Positions 1 through 6,539 are shown, counted from the first letter of the stretch. The stretch is DNA of 8,073 nucleotides from [Eubacterium] saphenum (GCA_004555635.1 SFHN01000044.1:1-8073); one strand, 5' to 3'. Numbers and translations: made by a program. Notes: generated by a model not told the origin, from the sequence alone.

Positions 1-1802
1 TGCATAGGCTCAATCTTTGCAAGAGCAGCCTCGCGCTCCTCAACGGTATCCGAGCAAATCATCTCGCGGAATGCTGCGATTCTGTCGGGTTCGAAGAACA
101 TATGCTCTGTACGGCAAAGACCGATACCCTCTGCGCCAAGCTCTCTTGCCTTCTTTGCGTCAGCGGGAGTATCAGCGTTTGTTCTTACCTTAAGAACTCT
201 GTACTTGTCTGCCCATGCCATAATTCTGCCGAACTCGCCTGCGATTGTAGCGTCTACCGTGGGGATAAGACCGTCGTAGATGTTACCGGTAGAACCGTCG
301 ATGGAGATGCAGTCGCCCTCGTGGTAAACCTTGCCTGCAAGCTCAAACTTCTTGTTTGCTTCATCCATCTTGATGTCGCCGCAGCCGGATACACAGCAGG
401 TACCCATACCACGAGCAACAACAGCTGCGTGAGAGGTCATACCGCCGCGAACAGTCAGGATACCCTGAGCTGCCTTCATACCGGTGATGTCCTCGGGAGA
501 GGTTTCCAGACGAACGAGAACAACCTTCTCGCCTCTCTCCTTCCAAGCAACTGCGTCGTCAGCGGTGAATACAATCTTACCGCAAGCAGCTCCGGGAGAA
601 GCGCCAAGACCCTTGCCCACGGGAGTAGCAGCCTTAAGAGCCTTTGCGTCAAACTGCGGGTGGAGCAGAGTGTCGAGGTTTCTGGGGTCAATCATGAGAA
701 CAGCCTTCTTCTCATCAATCATGCCCTCGTCAACGAGGTCGCATGCAATCTTGAGAGCAGCCTGTGCGGTTCTCTTACCGTTACGGCACTGGAGCATATA
801 GAGCTTGCCGTTCTCAACGGTGAACTCCATATCCTGCATATCGCGGTAGTGGTCCTCAAGGATTCCGCAAACCTTAACAAACTCCTCATAAGCCTCGGGG
901 AACTTGTCAGCCATCTGTGCGATGGGCATAGGAGTACGAACGCCTGCAACAACGTCCTCGCCCTGTGCGTTAAAGAGGAACTCGCCCATGAGCTTCTTCT
1001 CGCCGGTTGCGGGGTCACGGGTGAAGGCAACACCGGTACCGGAGTTGTCGTTAAGGTTACCGAATACCATCGGCATTACGTTTACGGCAGTACCCCAGCT
1101 GTACGGGATATCGTTGTCGCGGCGGTATACGTTTGCACGGGGGTTGTCCCAAGAACGGAATACAGCCTCGATAGCGAGCTTAAGCTGCTCAACGGGGTCG
1201 GACGGGAAGTCCTTGCCGAGCTGCTTTTTGTACTCAGCCTTGAACTGACCTGCAAGCTCCTTGAGGTCGGCAGCGGTAAGGTCTACGTCGAACTTAACGC
1301 CCTTCTTCTCCTTCATCTCGTCGATAAGCTGCTCGAAATACTTCTTGCCAACTTCCATAACGACATCGGAGAACATCTGGATAAATCTTCTGTAAGAGTC
1401 ATAAACGAATCTCTCAAATGCGGGGTCGGGGTTGCCTGCGATCATCGCAGCAACTACCTCGTCGTTAAGACCGAGGTTAAGAATGGTGTCCATCATACCG
1501 GGCATAGACGCGCGAGCACCGGAACGAACGGAAACGAGAAGCGGGTTCTTGAGGTCGCCGAACTTCTTGCCGTTGACTTCCTCCATCCACTTAACGCCCT
1601 CCATAGCCTGGCTCATAATCTCGTCGTTGATTTTGCGGCCGTCCTCATAGTACTGGGTGCAAGCCTCAGTAGTGATTGTGAAGCCCTGGGGAACAGGCAG
1701 ACCTATCTCGGTCATTTCTGCAAGGTTCGCGCCCTTGCCGCCGAGAAGGTTGCGCATTGTCATGTTACCTTCTTTGAAGGTATAGACCCATTTTTTTGCC
1801 AT
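1..1802 (-). CDS. ppdK: Pyruvate, phosphate dikinase, N-terminal 600 residues (cut by the window edge)
   Basis: Cytoplasmic enzyme that interconverts PEP + AMP + PPi and pyruvate + ATP + Pi. In anaerobes it commonly runs in glycolysis as a PPi-saving alternative to pyruvate kinase. The reading frame is open from the ATG at 1802 to the left edge. The ATP-grasp domain fills about residues 1-345, with GGKGANLAEM at 21-30 and SVRSGARASMPGMMD at 91-105 supplying nucleotide-binding Lys23 and Arg93. The phosphohistidine swivel domain follows, with GGMTSHAAVVARG placing catalytic His at 458. The PEP/pyruvate barrel begins near 525 and includes RTNADTP (Arg540) and GLCRTEHMFF (Arg564). These sit about three residues beyond the Clostridium symbiosum positions as I recall them (His455, Arg561). 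The family is usually about 875 residues, so roughly a third is missing beyond the edge. AGGAGG at 1812-1817 lies nine bases before the ATG and fixes the start. No frameshift is seen. Recognition is very secure. Confidence 0.97.
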   Translation of the reverse strand, partial: MAKKWVYTFKEGNMTMRNLLGGKGANLAEMTEIGLPVPQGFTITTEACTQYYEDGRKINDEIMSQAMEGVKWMEEVNGKKFGDLKNPLLVSVRSGARASMPGMMDTILNLGLNDEVVAAMIAGNPDPAFERFVYDSYRRFIQMFSDVVMEVGKKYFEQLIDEMKEKKGVKFDVDLTAADLKELAGQFKAEYKKQLGKDFPSDPVEQLKLAIEAVFRSWDNPRANVYRRDNDIPYSWGTAVNVMPMVFGNLNDNSGTGVAFTRDPATGEKKLMGEFLFNAQGEDVVAGVRTPMPIAQMADKFPEAYEEFVKVCGILEDHYRDMQDMEFTVENGKLYMLQCRNGKRTAQAALKIACDLVDEGMIDEKKAVLMIDPRNLDTLLHPQFDAKALKAATPVGKGLGASPGAACGKIVFTADDAVAWKERGEKVVLVRLETSPEDITGMKAAQGILTVRGGMTSHAAVVARGMGTCCVSGCGDIKMDEANKKFELAGKVYHEGDCISIDGSTGNIYDGLIPTVDATIAGEFGRIMAWADKYRVLKVRTNADTPADAKKARELGAEGIGLCRTEHMFFEPDRIAAFREMICSDTVEEREAALAKIEPM

Positions 1803-1874
1803 TGGAATATTCCTCCTGAATTTTATTTACGCCGCCCCCGCCGTGCACGACAAAAGACGGCATTTTTGACTTTG

Positions 1875-1902
1875 CAGCACTGCGTATATGCAATACGCGC
1901 TG
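1875..1902 (-). promoter_or_regulatory. Inverted repeat in the ppdK leader, just after the predicted transcription start
   Basis: Arms GCGTAT and ATACGC (1882-1887 and 1893-1898) are perfect complements around a five-base loop. Outside them CAGC (1875-1878) and GCTG (1899-1902) also pair, leaving a three-base bulge at 1879-1881. With a start near 1907 this covers about +6 to +33, so it could be a leader hairpin or a repressor site. Pairing is seen in the sequence; the role is inference. Confidence 0.4.
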
Positions 1903-1913
1903 TCCTAACTTCT

Positions 1914-1942
1914 ATTATAGCAGATATGCTGAAAAATTTCTA
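1914..1942 (-). promoter_or_regulatory. Predicted sigma-A promoter of ppdK with extended -10
   Basis: On the minus strand TATAAT (1919 down to 1914) is preceded by TGC, giving the extended -10 form TGnTATAAT. A weak -35, TAGAAA (1942-1937), lies 17 bases upstream. Transcription would begin near 1907 and leave a leader of about 105 bases before the ATG at 1802. The perfect -10 and its extension compensate for the poor -35. Confidence 0.7.
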
Positions 1943-1972
1943 GTGCTTTTTCACTTTTTTTTATATTTTTTT
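1943..1972 (-). promoter_or_regulatory. Phased A-tracts upstream of the ppdK -35 (UP-element-like)
   Basis: On the minus strand three A-runs of 7, 8 and 5 bases lie at 1966-1972, 1955-1962 and 1947-1951. Their centres are about 10 bases apart, close to one helical turn. Relative to the predicted start this is about -40 to -65, where the RNA polymerase alpha subunit C-terminal domain contacts UP elements. The tracts are seen directly; promoter stimulation or DNA bending is inferred. Confidence 0.45.
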
Positions 1973-2004
1973 GGGACAATATTCCCCTGCGCGGAAAACG
2001 CCGC

Positions 2005-2964
2005 TCAGACCTGTCGCACCGTGACGAGTCCGCCCGAAACAACGACATCTGCCGCCGCTGCGGTTTCCGCGGGAACAGGCGGAGCATTCTCCGAAAAATC
2101 GCGGAACGCAAGCCACTCGCGAAGCCTGTCAACCGTCTGCGCACTGCTTGCGGAAAAGCTCTCCGAGCCGCAGCACACGTTCACCCTGCCGCCGCGAATC
2201 GTAAGCCGCCTTGCGAGCGACAGCACGGTTTCGCCCGTGTCCGCGCCGAGGGAAGGTCCGCCCTCGACGGCGATGGTCACGGGCGCGACGCCCGTTTCCT
2301 CGTCAAGCCGCACCATAAGCCTGCCGCATTTTGCGCTTAGCTTGTAGTTTATGCGGCGAAGCGAGTCGCCGGGGGCATACTCCCTGTGCTCGTAGCCGGG
2401 AAGCCCGCCCGACATAACGCTTCTGCCCTCCTCGGCGTCGTCCTCGTCGGAGGGGAGCGTTTTTACGGGGACATCGGGACCGCCGTACTCCGTAACCTGT
2501 GGGAGAACGGGATAGCTAAGCTCAGACTGCGCGGAGAGCTTTACTCTAAGCGCCTGAAAGAAGTCCTGCGCATAGACCTCCTTAATACGAACCGTGCCGA
2601 TACCGCTGCGGAGGTTTTGTGCGGAAAACTCAAACGAAGCGGTTTTGCCTAGCGCAAGCGCGGTGCGCACGCAGAGCGTTTTCCCGTCGGAAAGCTCGAG
2701 ATATGCGTCGATAAACGGAAGAAAGCAAAAGCCCGTTTTTTCCGCGGTAAGGCGAAGCCGCGTTTCACCGCCGCGCTGGGACATTCCCGAGAGGTTTTCG
2801 AGCCGCAGGCTAACGTGCTTTCTTGACAGAGCGAGCGAAACTATCGAAAGCATAACTCCGCCCGCGAGGACGTAAATCATCGCCCAGCCGATACTTCCGC
2901 TGATATACCGCATAAAAAGCACGGCGAAAATAAGCGCCTGCATATAACTGCCGATATGCTTCAC
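2005..2964 (-). CDS. DUF58-domain membrane-anchored protein
   Basis: A 319-residue member of the DUF58 family (vWA-like fold, COG1721), typically encoded with a MoxR ATPase and a membrane transglutaminase; its biochemical role is unsettled. Two hydrophobic segments lie at about 9-20 and 25-46, followed by a soluble part. The family hallmark is at 190-222: GYEHREYAPGDSLRRINYK, then SAK (210-212) and a RLDEE stretch. The start is GTG at 2964, overlapping the TGA of the transglutaminase as GTGA. AAGGAGG at 2973-2979, inside the upstream gene, lies eight bases before this GTG and supports it over the ATG at codon 8. Translational coupling is therefore likely. It is the last gene of the three-gene cluster, and I see no convincing intrinsic terminator after its TGA. 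Family assignment is secure; function is not established. Confidence 0.88.
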   Translation of the reverse strand: MKHIGSYMQALIFAVLFMRYISGSIGWAMIYVLAGGVMLSIVSLALSRKHVSLRLENLSGMSQRGGETRLRLTAEKTGFCFLPFIDAYLELSDGKTLCVRTALALGKTASFEFSAQNLRSGIGTVRIKEVYAQDFFQALRVKLSAQSELSYPVLPQVTEYGGPDVPVKTLPSDEDDAEEGRSVMSGGLPGYEHREYAPGDSLRRINYKLSAKCGRLMVRLDEETGVAPVTIAVEGGPSLGADTGETVLSLARRLTIRGGRVNVCCGSESFSASSAQTVDRLREWLAFRDFSENAPPVPAETAAAADVVVSGGLVTVRQV

Positions 2965-5147
2965 TTTTTCAGCCTCCTTTTCATACGAACCGCCTCGTGG
3001 TAGTCGCGGTAGAGCGCGTTTTTGTCAGCGGTTATTTTACCCGAGCCGTAAAACAGTTTGTCAAAGGCACTTTGCAGGCGCTGCGCTTCGTCGGGCAGCA
3101 TGAGCGCGCTTCTTATCACCCCGCAGACTTCGCCGACGGTGGCGCTGTTTTTGTCCGCGCCGCTTATTCTGCATGCGAGAGCGCGAGTGCGGCGGAAGAT
3201 TATGCGAACCGCCTTTTCGGGAGACATAAACCGCCAAGTAACCGCAAACAGAAGCTCCGACAGCTTTCGCCTGAATATCACGAACAGCGCCGCCAGAACC
3301 AGAAGCACGGCAAGCACGATTGTCGCCGCAAGGCGGAACTGCCCCGCTTTGTCCTCCAACTGCGGAACATACTGCGTCGCGTCAAGTGTCATCCAACCGC
3401 AGCCGTCTATGTAAACCGAGGTATACGCGTGGGTCGCCGCGTCGGTGACGTGATAGGTGCCGTCCTCGGCGCGCATTTCCTCGGTTATCAAGTAGCCCTC
3501 GGTGTACTTCGCGGAAAGCCCCGCAGCCCTTGCAAGAAGCGTTGTCGCCGTGGCAAAGTCGGAGCATATTCCGCGCTTGCTGTCGAACAGGAAGTACTCC
3601 GCCTCGGATTTTGCGGGAACGAACTTCAAATCGTATGCAAAGCCCTCCTGCGCAAACCACCGCTCGATTGCCTTCGCCTTTTCATAGTCGGTGGAAAGAC
3701 CCTCGGTTATCTTTTCGGCAAGCGCGCTTATTTTTGCGGTCATTCCGCTGTCGGCGGTCTGCTTAAGATACTTTTCGGCAAAGTTGTGCTCGTTTACAAG
3801 CGCATCGCGTTCCGTAGAGGTGATTGCGCCCGCGTGGTATGCGGCGGTCGAAAGCTCGTACAAATCCACCTGCGAAAGCGCGGCGGCGAGAGTGTCGTTC
3901 GGCTCGTCCGCAAAAAAGCGCAGGGTGTAGAGCGCGTTTTCGCCCATATTCTCCTTAGTGAAAACCTCGCCGCGAGGGGTGCGGTAGGTGTCGCGCCTGT
4001 CCTGCGTAACCGCCTCAAACACCGTTTCGGGGTGGAGTATAACGCTTGTGCTTGACCCGTCGCGCACGGATATCGCGCATTGTTTTACGGGAGAAAAAAC
4101 CTCGTTAAGTATCGGGATATTGTTCACGCGGGAATAGGCAATCCCGTCGATAAGCTCCGCATACTCGGGAAGCAGCCCCGCCTGCGCCGCATTGCGCAGC
4201 TTGTACACGAAAATCGCAGGGTCGGTGCTTTGCGCGGCGGTTTCCCAGCCGGAATAGCCCGTGTCGTAGTCCTCTAGCGTAACCCAGCCTTTTTCCCCGT
4301 CGTAAAGGTCAAACGACCAGCGTGTAAGATACACGGGGTTGTCGCCGCTAAGCGCAAAAAGGAAATTGCCCTGAGGGCTGTTCGTTCCGCGGTTTACCGA
4401 GGAGTTTGCTACAAAGTTCGTAAGCTTTGGGCTGCCCATATAGTAGCCGCCCGTTCTGCCGCCGAAAACCTCGTCAAGCGTGTTTGAGGCGGGGGTTTTG
4501 TCGCTGCGCGGGATAATCGCCAGAAGCAGCGCCGCAGCCGCTCCGACGGCGGCAATAGCAAGTCTGCGCGACTTTGCAGCGTTTTTGTCGGTAACAAATC
4601 TGTCCGCGCCCTGCTCCGCGCGCGAAAGCCCCGCCGCCGACATCACAAAGCCCGCGAGCATAGTTATCAGTATCCACTCGGGAACTCCGCCCGAGGTTCT
4701 CGCCGCTAGGATAAGCGGAATCAGCATCGGCAGCATCATAAAACCGGGGCGCGGCGAATATGCCGAGAAAAAGCACACCGCAAACCCGATTACAGAGCCG
4801 AAGCAGGCTATCGTTACAAAGGCGTAGTACGGGTTGAAGAACGTTGACGCCGTGAACACGAAGTCCATAAAGTTGTCGTCGCCCGTTATGCGGACAGTGC
4901 CGAGAAGCGAAATGCACCCGAGCGACAGCAGCGCCGCCGCCGCAAACGACAGAAGCTTTTTGTTCCTGAGAAAATAGAACAGCGCGCCGACGCCGATTGA
5001 TACCGCGCTCATTGCAGCGCCGCAAAGGGCGAGCTGACCGCGCGCCACGACGTACATCATAGCGTAGCTTATCCCCACGAGATAGACGATATAGAACACC
5101 GTTTCGGCAGCGCCGAAGCGCCGCCTGTTCTTGTTTTGTTTATCCAT
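2961..5147 (-). CDS. Polytopic membrane transglutaminase-like protein (TgpA/YebA type) with DUF4129-like tail
   Basis: 728 residues. Residues 1-212 hold about seven or eight hydrophobic segments (for example 16-35, 40-60, 66-84, 107-128, 137-149, 157-173, 196-212). A long region at about 213-605 is probably extracytoplasmic. The transglutaminase core lies at about 480-595, with the Cys-His-Asp triad visible as RGICSDFAT (Cys528), ATHAYTSVYI (His573) and MTLDAT (Asp589). Another membrane segment (606-625) leads to a basic, probably cytoplasmic tail of about 100 residues resembling DUF4129. This matches the TgpA-type architecture. All three catalytic residues are kept, so activity (transamidase or protease-like) is plausible, but the substrate is unknown; cell-surface or envelope proteins are an inference from topology. 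The ATG at 5147 has GGAGG eight bases upstream. It starts 24 bases after the methyltransferase stop and overlaps the DUF58 gene by four bases, so the three are probably one operon. Confidence 0.9.
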   Translation of the reverse strand: MDKQNKNRRRFGAAETVFYIVYLVGISYAMMYVVARGQLALCGAAMSAVSIGVGALFYFLRNKKLLSFAAAALLSLGCISLLGTVRITGDDNFMDFVFTASTFFNPYYAFVTIACFGSVIGFAVCFFSAYSPRPGFMMLPMLIPLILAARTSGGVPEWILITMLAGFVMSAAGLSRAEQGADRFVTDKNAAKSRRLAIAAVGAAAALLLAIIPRSDKTPASNTLDEVFGGRTGGYYMGSPKLTNFVANSSVNRGTNSPQGNFLFALSGDNPVYLTRWSFDLYDGEKGWVTLEDYDTGYSGWETAAQSTDPAIFVYKLRNAAQAGLLPEYAELIDGIAYSRVNNIPILNEVFSPVKQCAISVRDGSSTSVILHPETVFEAVTQDRRDTYRTPRGEVFTKENMGENALYTLRFFADEPNDTLAAALSQVDLYELSTAAYHAGAITSTERDALVNEHNFAEKYLKQTADSGMTAKISALAEKITEGLSTDYEKAKAIERWFAQEGFAYDLKFVPAKSEAEYFLFDSKRGICSDFATATTLLARAAGLSAKYTEGYLITEEMRAEDGTYHVTDAATHAYTSVYIDGCGWMTLDATQYVPQLEDKAGQFRLAATIVLAVLLVLAALFVIFRRKLSELLFAVTWRFMSPEKAVRIIFRRTRALACRISGADKNSATVGEVCGVIRSALMLPDEAQRLQSAFDKLFYGSGKITADKNALYRDYHEAVRMKRRLKK
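2973..2979 (-). promoter_or_regulatory. Ribosome binding site deciding the GTG start of the DUF58 gene
   Basis: AAGGAGG on the minus strand lies eight bases before the GTG at 2964, within the last codons of the transglutaminase gene. It is the reason for preferring this GTG to the later in-frame ATG at about 2943. Confidence 0.75.
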
Positions 5148-5171
5148 GTCGCAGCCCTCCGAAGCTTGCGG

Positions 5172-6290
5172 TTATCTGAAATAGCAGTAAAGCCTGCACA
5201 TAAGCATTCCGTTGTAGAGCTTTCGGCTCTTGTCCGCCTGCTTTCCGAAAACGCTCTCAAACTCCTCCGCGGGAGTTATGACATAAAGCGAGTTTTCGCC
5301 AAGCGGAAGCATTCGCCGACCCATTTCGCGGTAAAGCTCCATAGCTTCGCCCGTTTCCAGCATTCGCTCGCCGTAGGGCGGGTTTGTGATGATTTTTGCG
5401 GCTTTGTCGGGATAGGAGAAATCGCGTATATCGCGCCGCGAGCAGCGGACATATTTCCCGACGCCCGCTTTTTCCGCGTTCGCGCGGGTAAGTTCAACGC
5501 AGGCAGGGTCGACATCGAAGCCCTCCGCGACGAAATCCGCGCTGCGGGTTATGCGCTCGGTCGCTTCCGCGCGCGCCTCGCGCCAGACGTTTTCGGGAAG
5601 AAACGCGTAGCGCTCGCCCTGAAAAGAGCGCTTTAGCCCCGGCGCGATGTTAAGCGCCTTCAGCGCTGCCTCGATAAGCAGCGTTCCCGAGCCGCAGAAC
5701 GGGTCGGTGACATAATCCCCACCGCGAACCCGCGCAAGGTCGATTATTCCCGCGGCGAGCGTTTCCTTTATCGGCGCGGCGTTACTTTCGCGGCGGTATC
5801 CGCGCTTGTGAAGCCCCGTACCGCTCGTGTCAAGCATAAGGGTGAACTCGTCCTTCATAATCGAGAAGCGGATTTTGCACTCCGCGCCCGTTTCTGGAAG
5901 AAGCGACATTCCGTAGGCTTTCCCGAGGTTTACCGCCATCGCCTTTTTGACAATCTTCTGGCAGGCGGGAATGCTCGAAAGCTTTGAGTTTATCGAATAT
6001 CCCGTGTTCGGAAACGCGTCGTTTCTGCCGATAAACTCCGAGAGCGGGAGCTTTCTTATACCCTCGAAAAGCTCGTCGAATGTCGCCGCTCTGAACTGCC
6101 CGAGCACAACGCAGACGCGCTCCGCCGTTGACAGCATAATGTTCGCCCGCGCGCAGACCGAAGCGTCCCCGCCGAACATAACCCTGCCGTCGCTTACCTG
6201 TATATCCTCGCCGCCCGCCTTTCGCACCTCAAAAGACAGTGTTTTTTCAAGTCCGAAGTGACAGGGCGCGATATATCTGTATTTCGTCAT
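5172..6290 (-). CDS. rlmL: RlmL/YpsC-type 23S rRNA guanine-N2 methyltransferase (THUMP + class I SAM-dependent)
   Basis: 372-residue cytoplasmic RNA methyltransferase of COG0116. An N-terminal ferredoxin-like/THUMP region covers about residues 1-155. It is followed by HKRGYR (161-166) and a Rossmann methyltransferase domain. DPFCGSGT (196-203) is the SAM-binding motif I and NPPYGER (303-309) is the catalytic motif IV of N2-guanine or N6-adenine methylases. E. coli RlmL is fused to RlmK and about 700 residues long; this is the stand-alone half, as in Bacillus subtilis YpsC (about 385 residues). The probable target is 23S rRNA m2G2445 by homology. The NPPY motif often causes such proteins to be misnamed DNA methylases; the THUMP region and HKRGYR argue for RNA. 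AGAGGT lies eight bases before the ATG at 6290. It is the first gene of the minus-strand cluster; an RNA-modifying enzyme ahead of envelope genes suggests shared transcription rather than shared function. Confidence 0.88.
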   Translation of the reverse strand: MTKYRYIAPCHFGLEKTLSFEVRKAGGEDIQVSDGRVMFGGDASVCARANIMLSTAERVCVVLGQFRAATFDELFEGIRKLPLSEFIGRNDAFPNTGYSINSKLSSIPACQKIVKKAMAVNLGKAYGMSLLPETGAECKIRFSIMKDEFTLMLDTSGTGLHKRGYRRESNAAPIKETLAAGIIDLARVRGGDYVTDPFCGSGTLLIEAALKALNIAPGLKRSFQGERYAFLPENVWREARAEATERITRSADFVAEGFDVDPACVELTRANAEKAGVGKYVRCSRRDIRDFSYPDKAAKIITNPPYGERMLETGEAMELYREMGRRMLPLGENSLYVITPAEEFESVFGKQADKSRKLYNGMLMCRLYCYFR

Positions 6291-6324
6291 AAGTGAATAC
6301 CTCTTTATATTTACTGCACCTTAT

Positions 6325-6353
6325 ATTGTACCATATTATAATGAAAAAGTCCA
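6325..6353 (-). promoter_or_regulatory. Predicted promoter of the rlmL-transglutaminase-DUF58 cluster
   Basis: On the minus strand TGGACT (6353-6348) and TACAAT (6330-6325) are spaced by 17 bases, each a fair match to TTGACA and TATAAT. Transcription would start near 6318, giving a short leader of about 28 bases. A perfect TATAAT at 6340-6335 is an alternative -10 but has no good -35. Confidence 0.5.
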
Positions 6354-6381
6354 CATATTTTTCGCTCGGGATAAATATGTG
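6352..6381. repeat. Perfect 9-base inverted repeat with 12-base spacer in the divergent promoter region
   Basis: CACATATTT (6352-6360) and AAATATGTG (6373-6381) are exact reverse complements. The left arm touches the predicted -35 of the minus-strand operon. The repeat lies upstream of both predicted transcription starts (about 6318 and 6487), so it is probably not transcribed from either promoter. That favours a protein-binding operator over an RNA hairpin. Its regulator is unknown. Confidence 0.5.
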
Positions 6382-6445
6382 CAACATTGCTATAAATTGC
6401 GGCGAAAATTCGTAATTTGTTGCCAAATCAAACAGCTTGATGTAA

Positions 6446-6475
6446 AACTTATTGCAAAATAAAATAAAATAAGTT
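6446..6475. repeat. Perfect 8-base inverted repeat straddling the pgi promoter core
   Basis: AACTTATT (6446-6453) and AATAAGTT (6468-6475) are exact reverse complements with 14 bases between. The left arm enters the -35 hexamer and the right arm ends on the first base of the -10, a layout typical of repressor operators. The AT-rich composition makes chance occurrence more likely than for a mixed sequence. Confidence 0.4.
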
Positions 6476-6480
6476 ATAAT
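6452..6480 (+). promoter_or_regulatory. Predicted sigma-A promoter of pgi
   Basis: TTGCAA (6452-6457) and a perfect TATAAT (6475-6480) are separated by exactly 17 bases. The predicted start near 6487 gives a leader of about 53 bases. The upstream 60 bases are AT-rich. Confidence 0.75.
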
Positions 6481-6494
6481 AAGATTACAGATAT

Positions 6495-6517
6495 GCGCGC
6501 GGAGTTTTACCGTGCGT
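6495..6517 (+). promoter_or_regulatory. Hairpin in the pgi leader ending just before the ribosome binding site
   Basis: GCGCGCGG (6495-6502) pairs with CCGTGCGT (6510-6517) over eight base pairs, including two G-U pairs, with a seven-base loop. It occupies about +9 to +31 of the predicted mRNA and ends three bases before AAAGGAG. Directly after it, TCC-GAAA-GGA (6517-6526) could form a three-pair GNRA-capped hairpin that covers part of the ribosome binding site. Pairing is seen; any effect on mRNA stability or translation is inferred. Confidence 0.45.
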
Positions 6518-6520
6518 CCG

Positions 6521-6527
6521 AAAGGAG
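6521..6527 (+). promoter_or_regulatory. Ribosome binding site of pgi with a long spacer
   Basis: AAAGGAG is followed by 12 bases before the ATG at 6540, longer than the eight or nine at the other genes here. No alternative in-frame start lies closer, and the N-terminal sequence after this ATG looks like a normal Pgi start. Confidence 0.65.
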
Positions 6528-6539
6528 AAACTAAACACA

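Noticed and set aside
102..1943. A 613-codon open frame on the plus strand opposite ppdK
   Set aside because: It is antisense to a textbook PPDK with all catalytic motifs in place. Its translation is low-complexity Leu/Val/Ser/Ala-rich with no recognisable domain. Long antisense frames are expected where codon bias removes stops on the opposite strand.
1973..1986. GGGACAATATTCCC preceded by a T-run, resembling a terminator
   Set aside because: The T-run is on the wrong side for the plus strand and becomes an A-run after the stem on the minus strand. The stem has only four pairs, so it does not fit an intrinsic terminator for either direction.
2997..4055. A 352-codon open frame on the plus strand opposite the transglutaminase
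   Set aside because: It overlaps the catalytic half of a clear transglutaminase, is Arg/Gly/Cys-rich without a domain, and has no ribosome binding site. It is a composition shadow.
5172..6290. Possible DNA adenine methylase of a restriction-modification or phage-defence system, because of the NPPY motif
   Set aside because: The DPFCGSGT/NPPYGER pair together with an N-terminal THUMP-like region and HKRGYR matches the RlmL/YpsC rRNA methyltransferase family. No restriction gene or specificity subunit is nearby.
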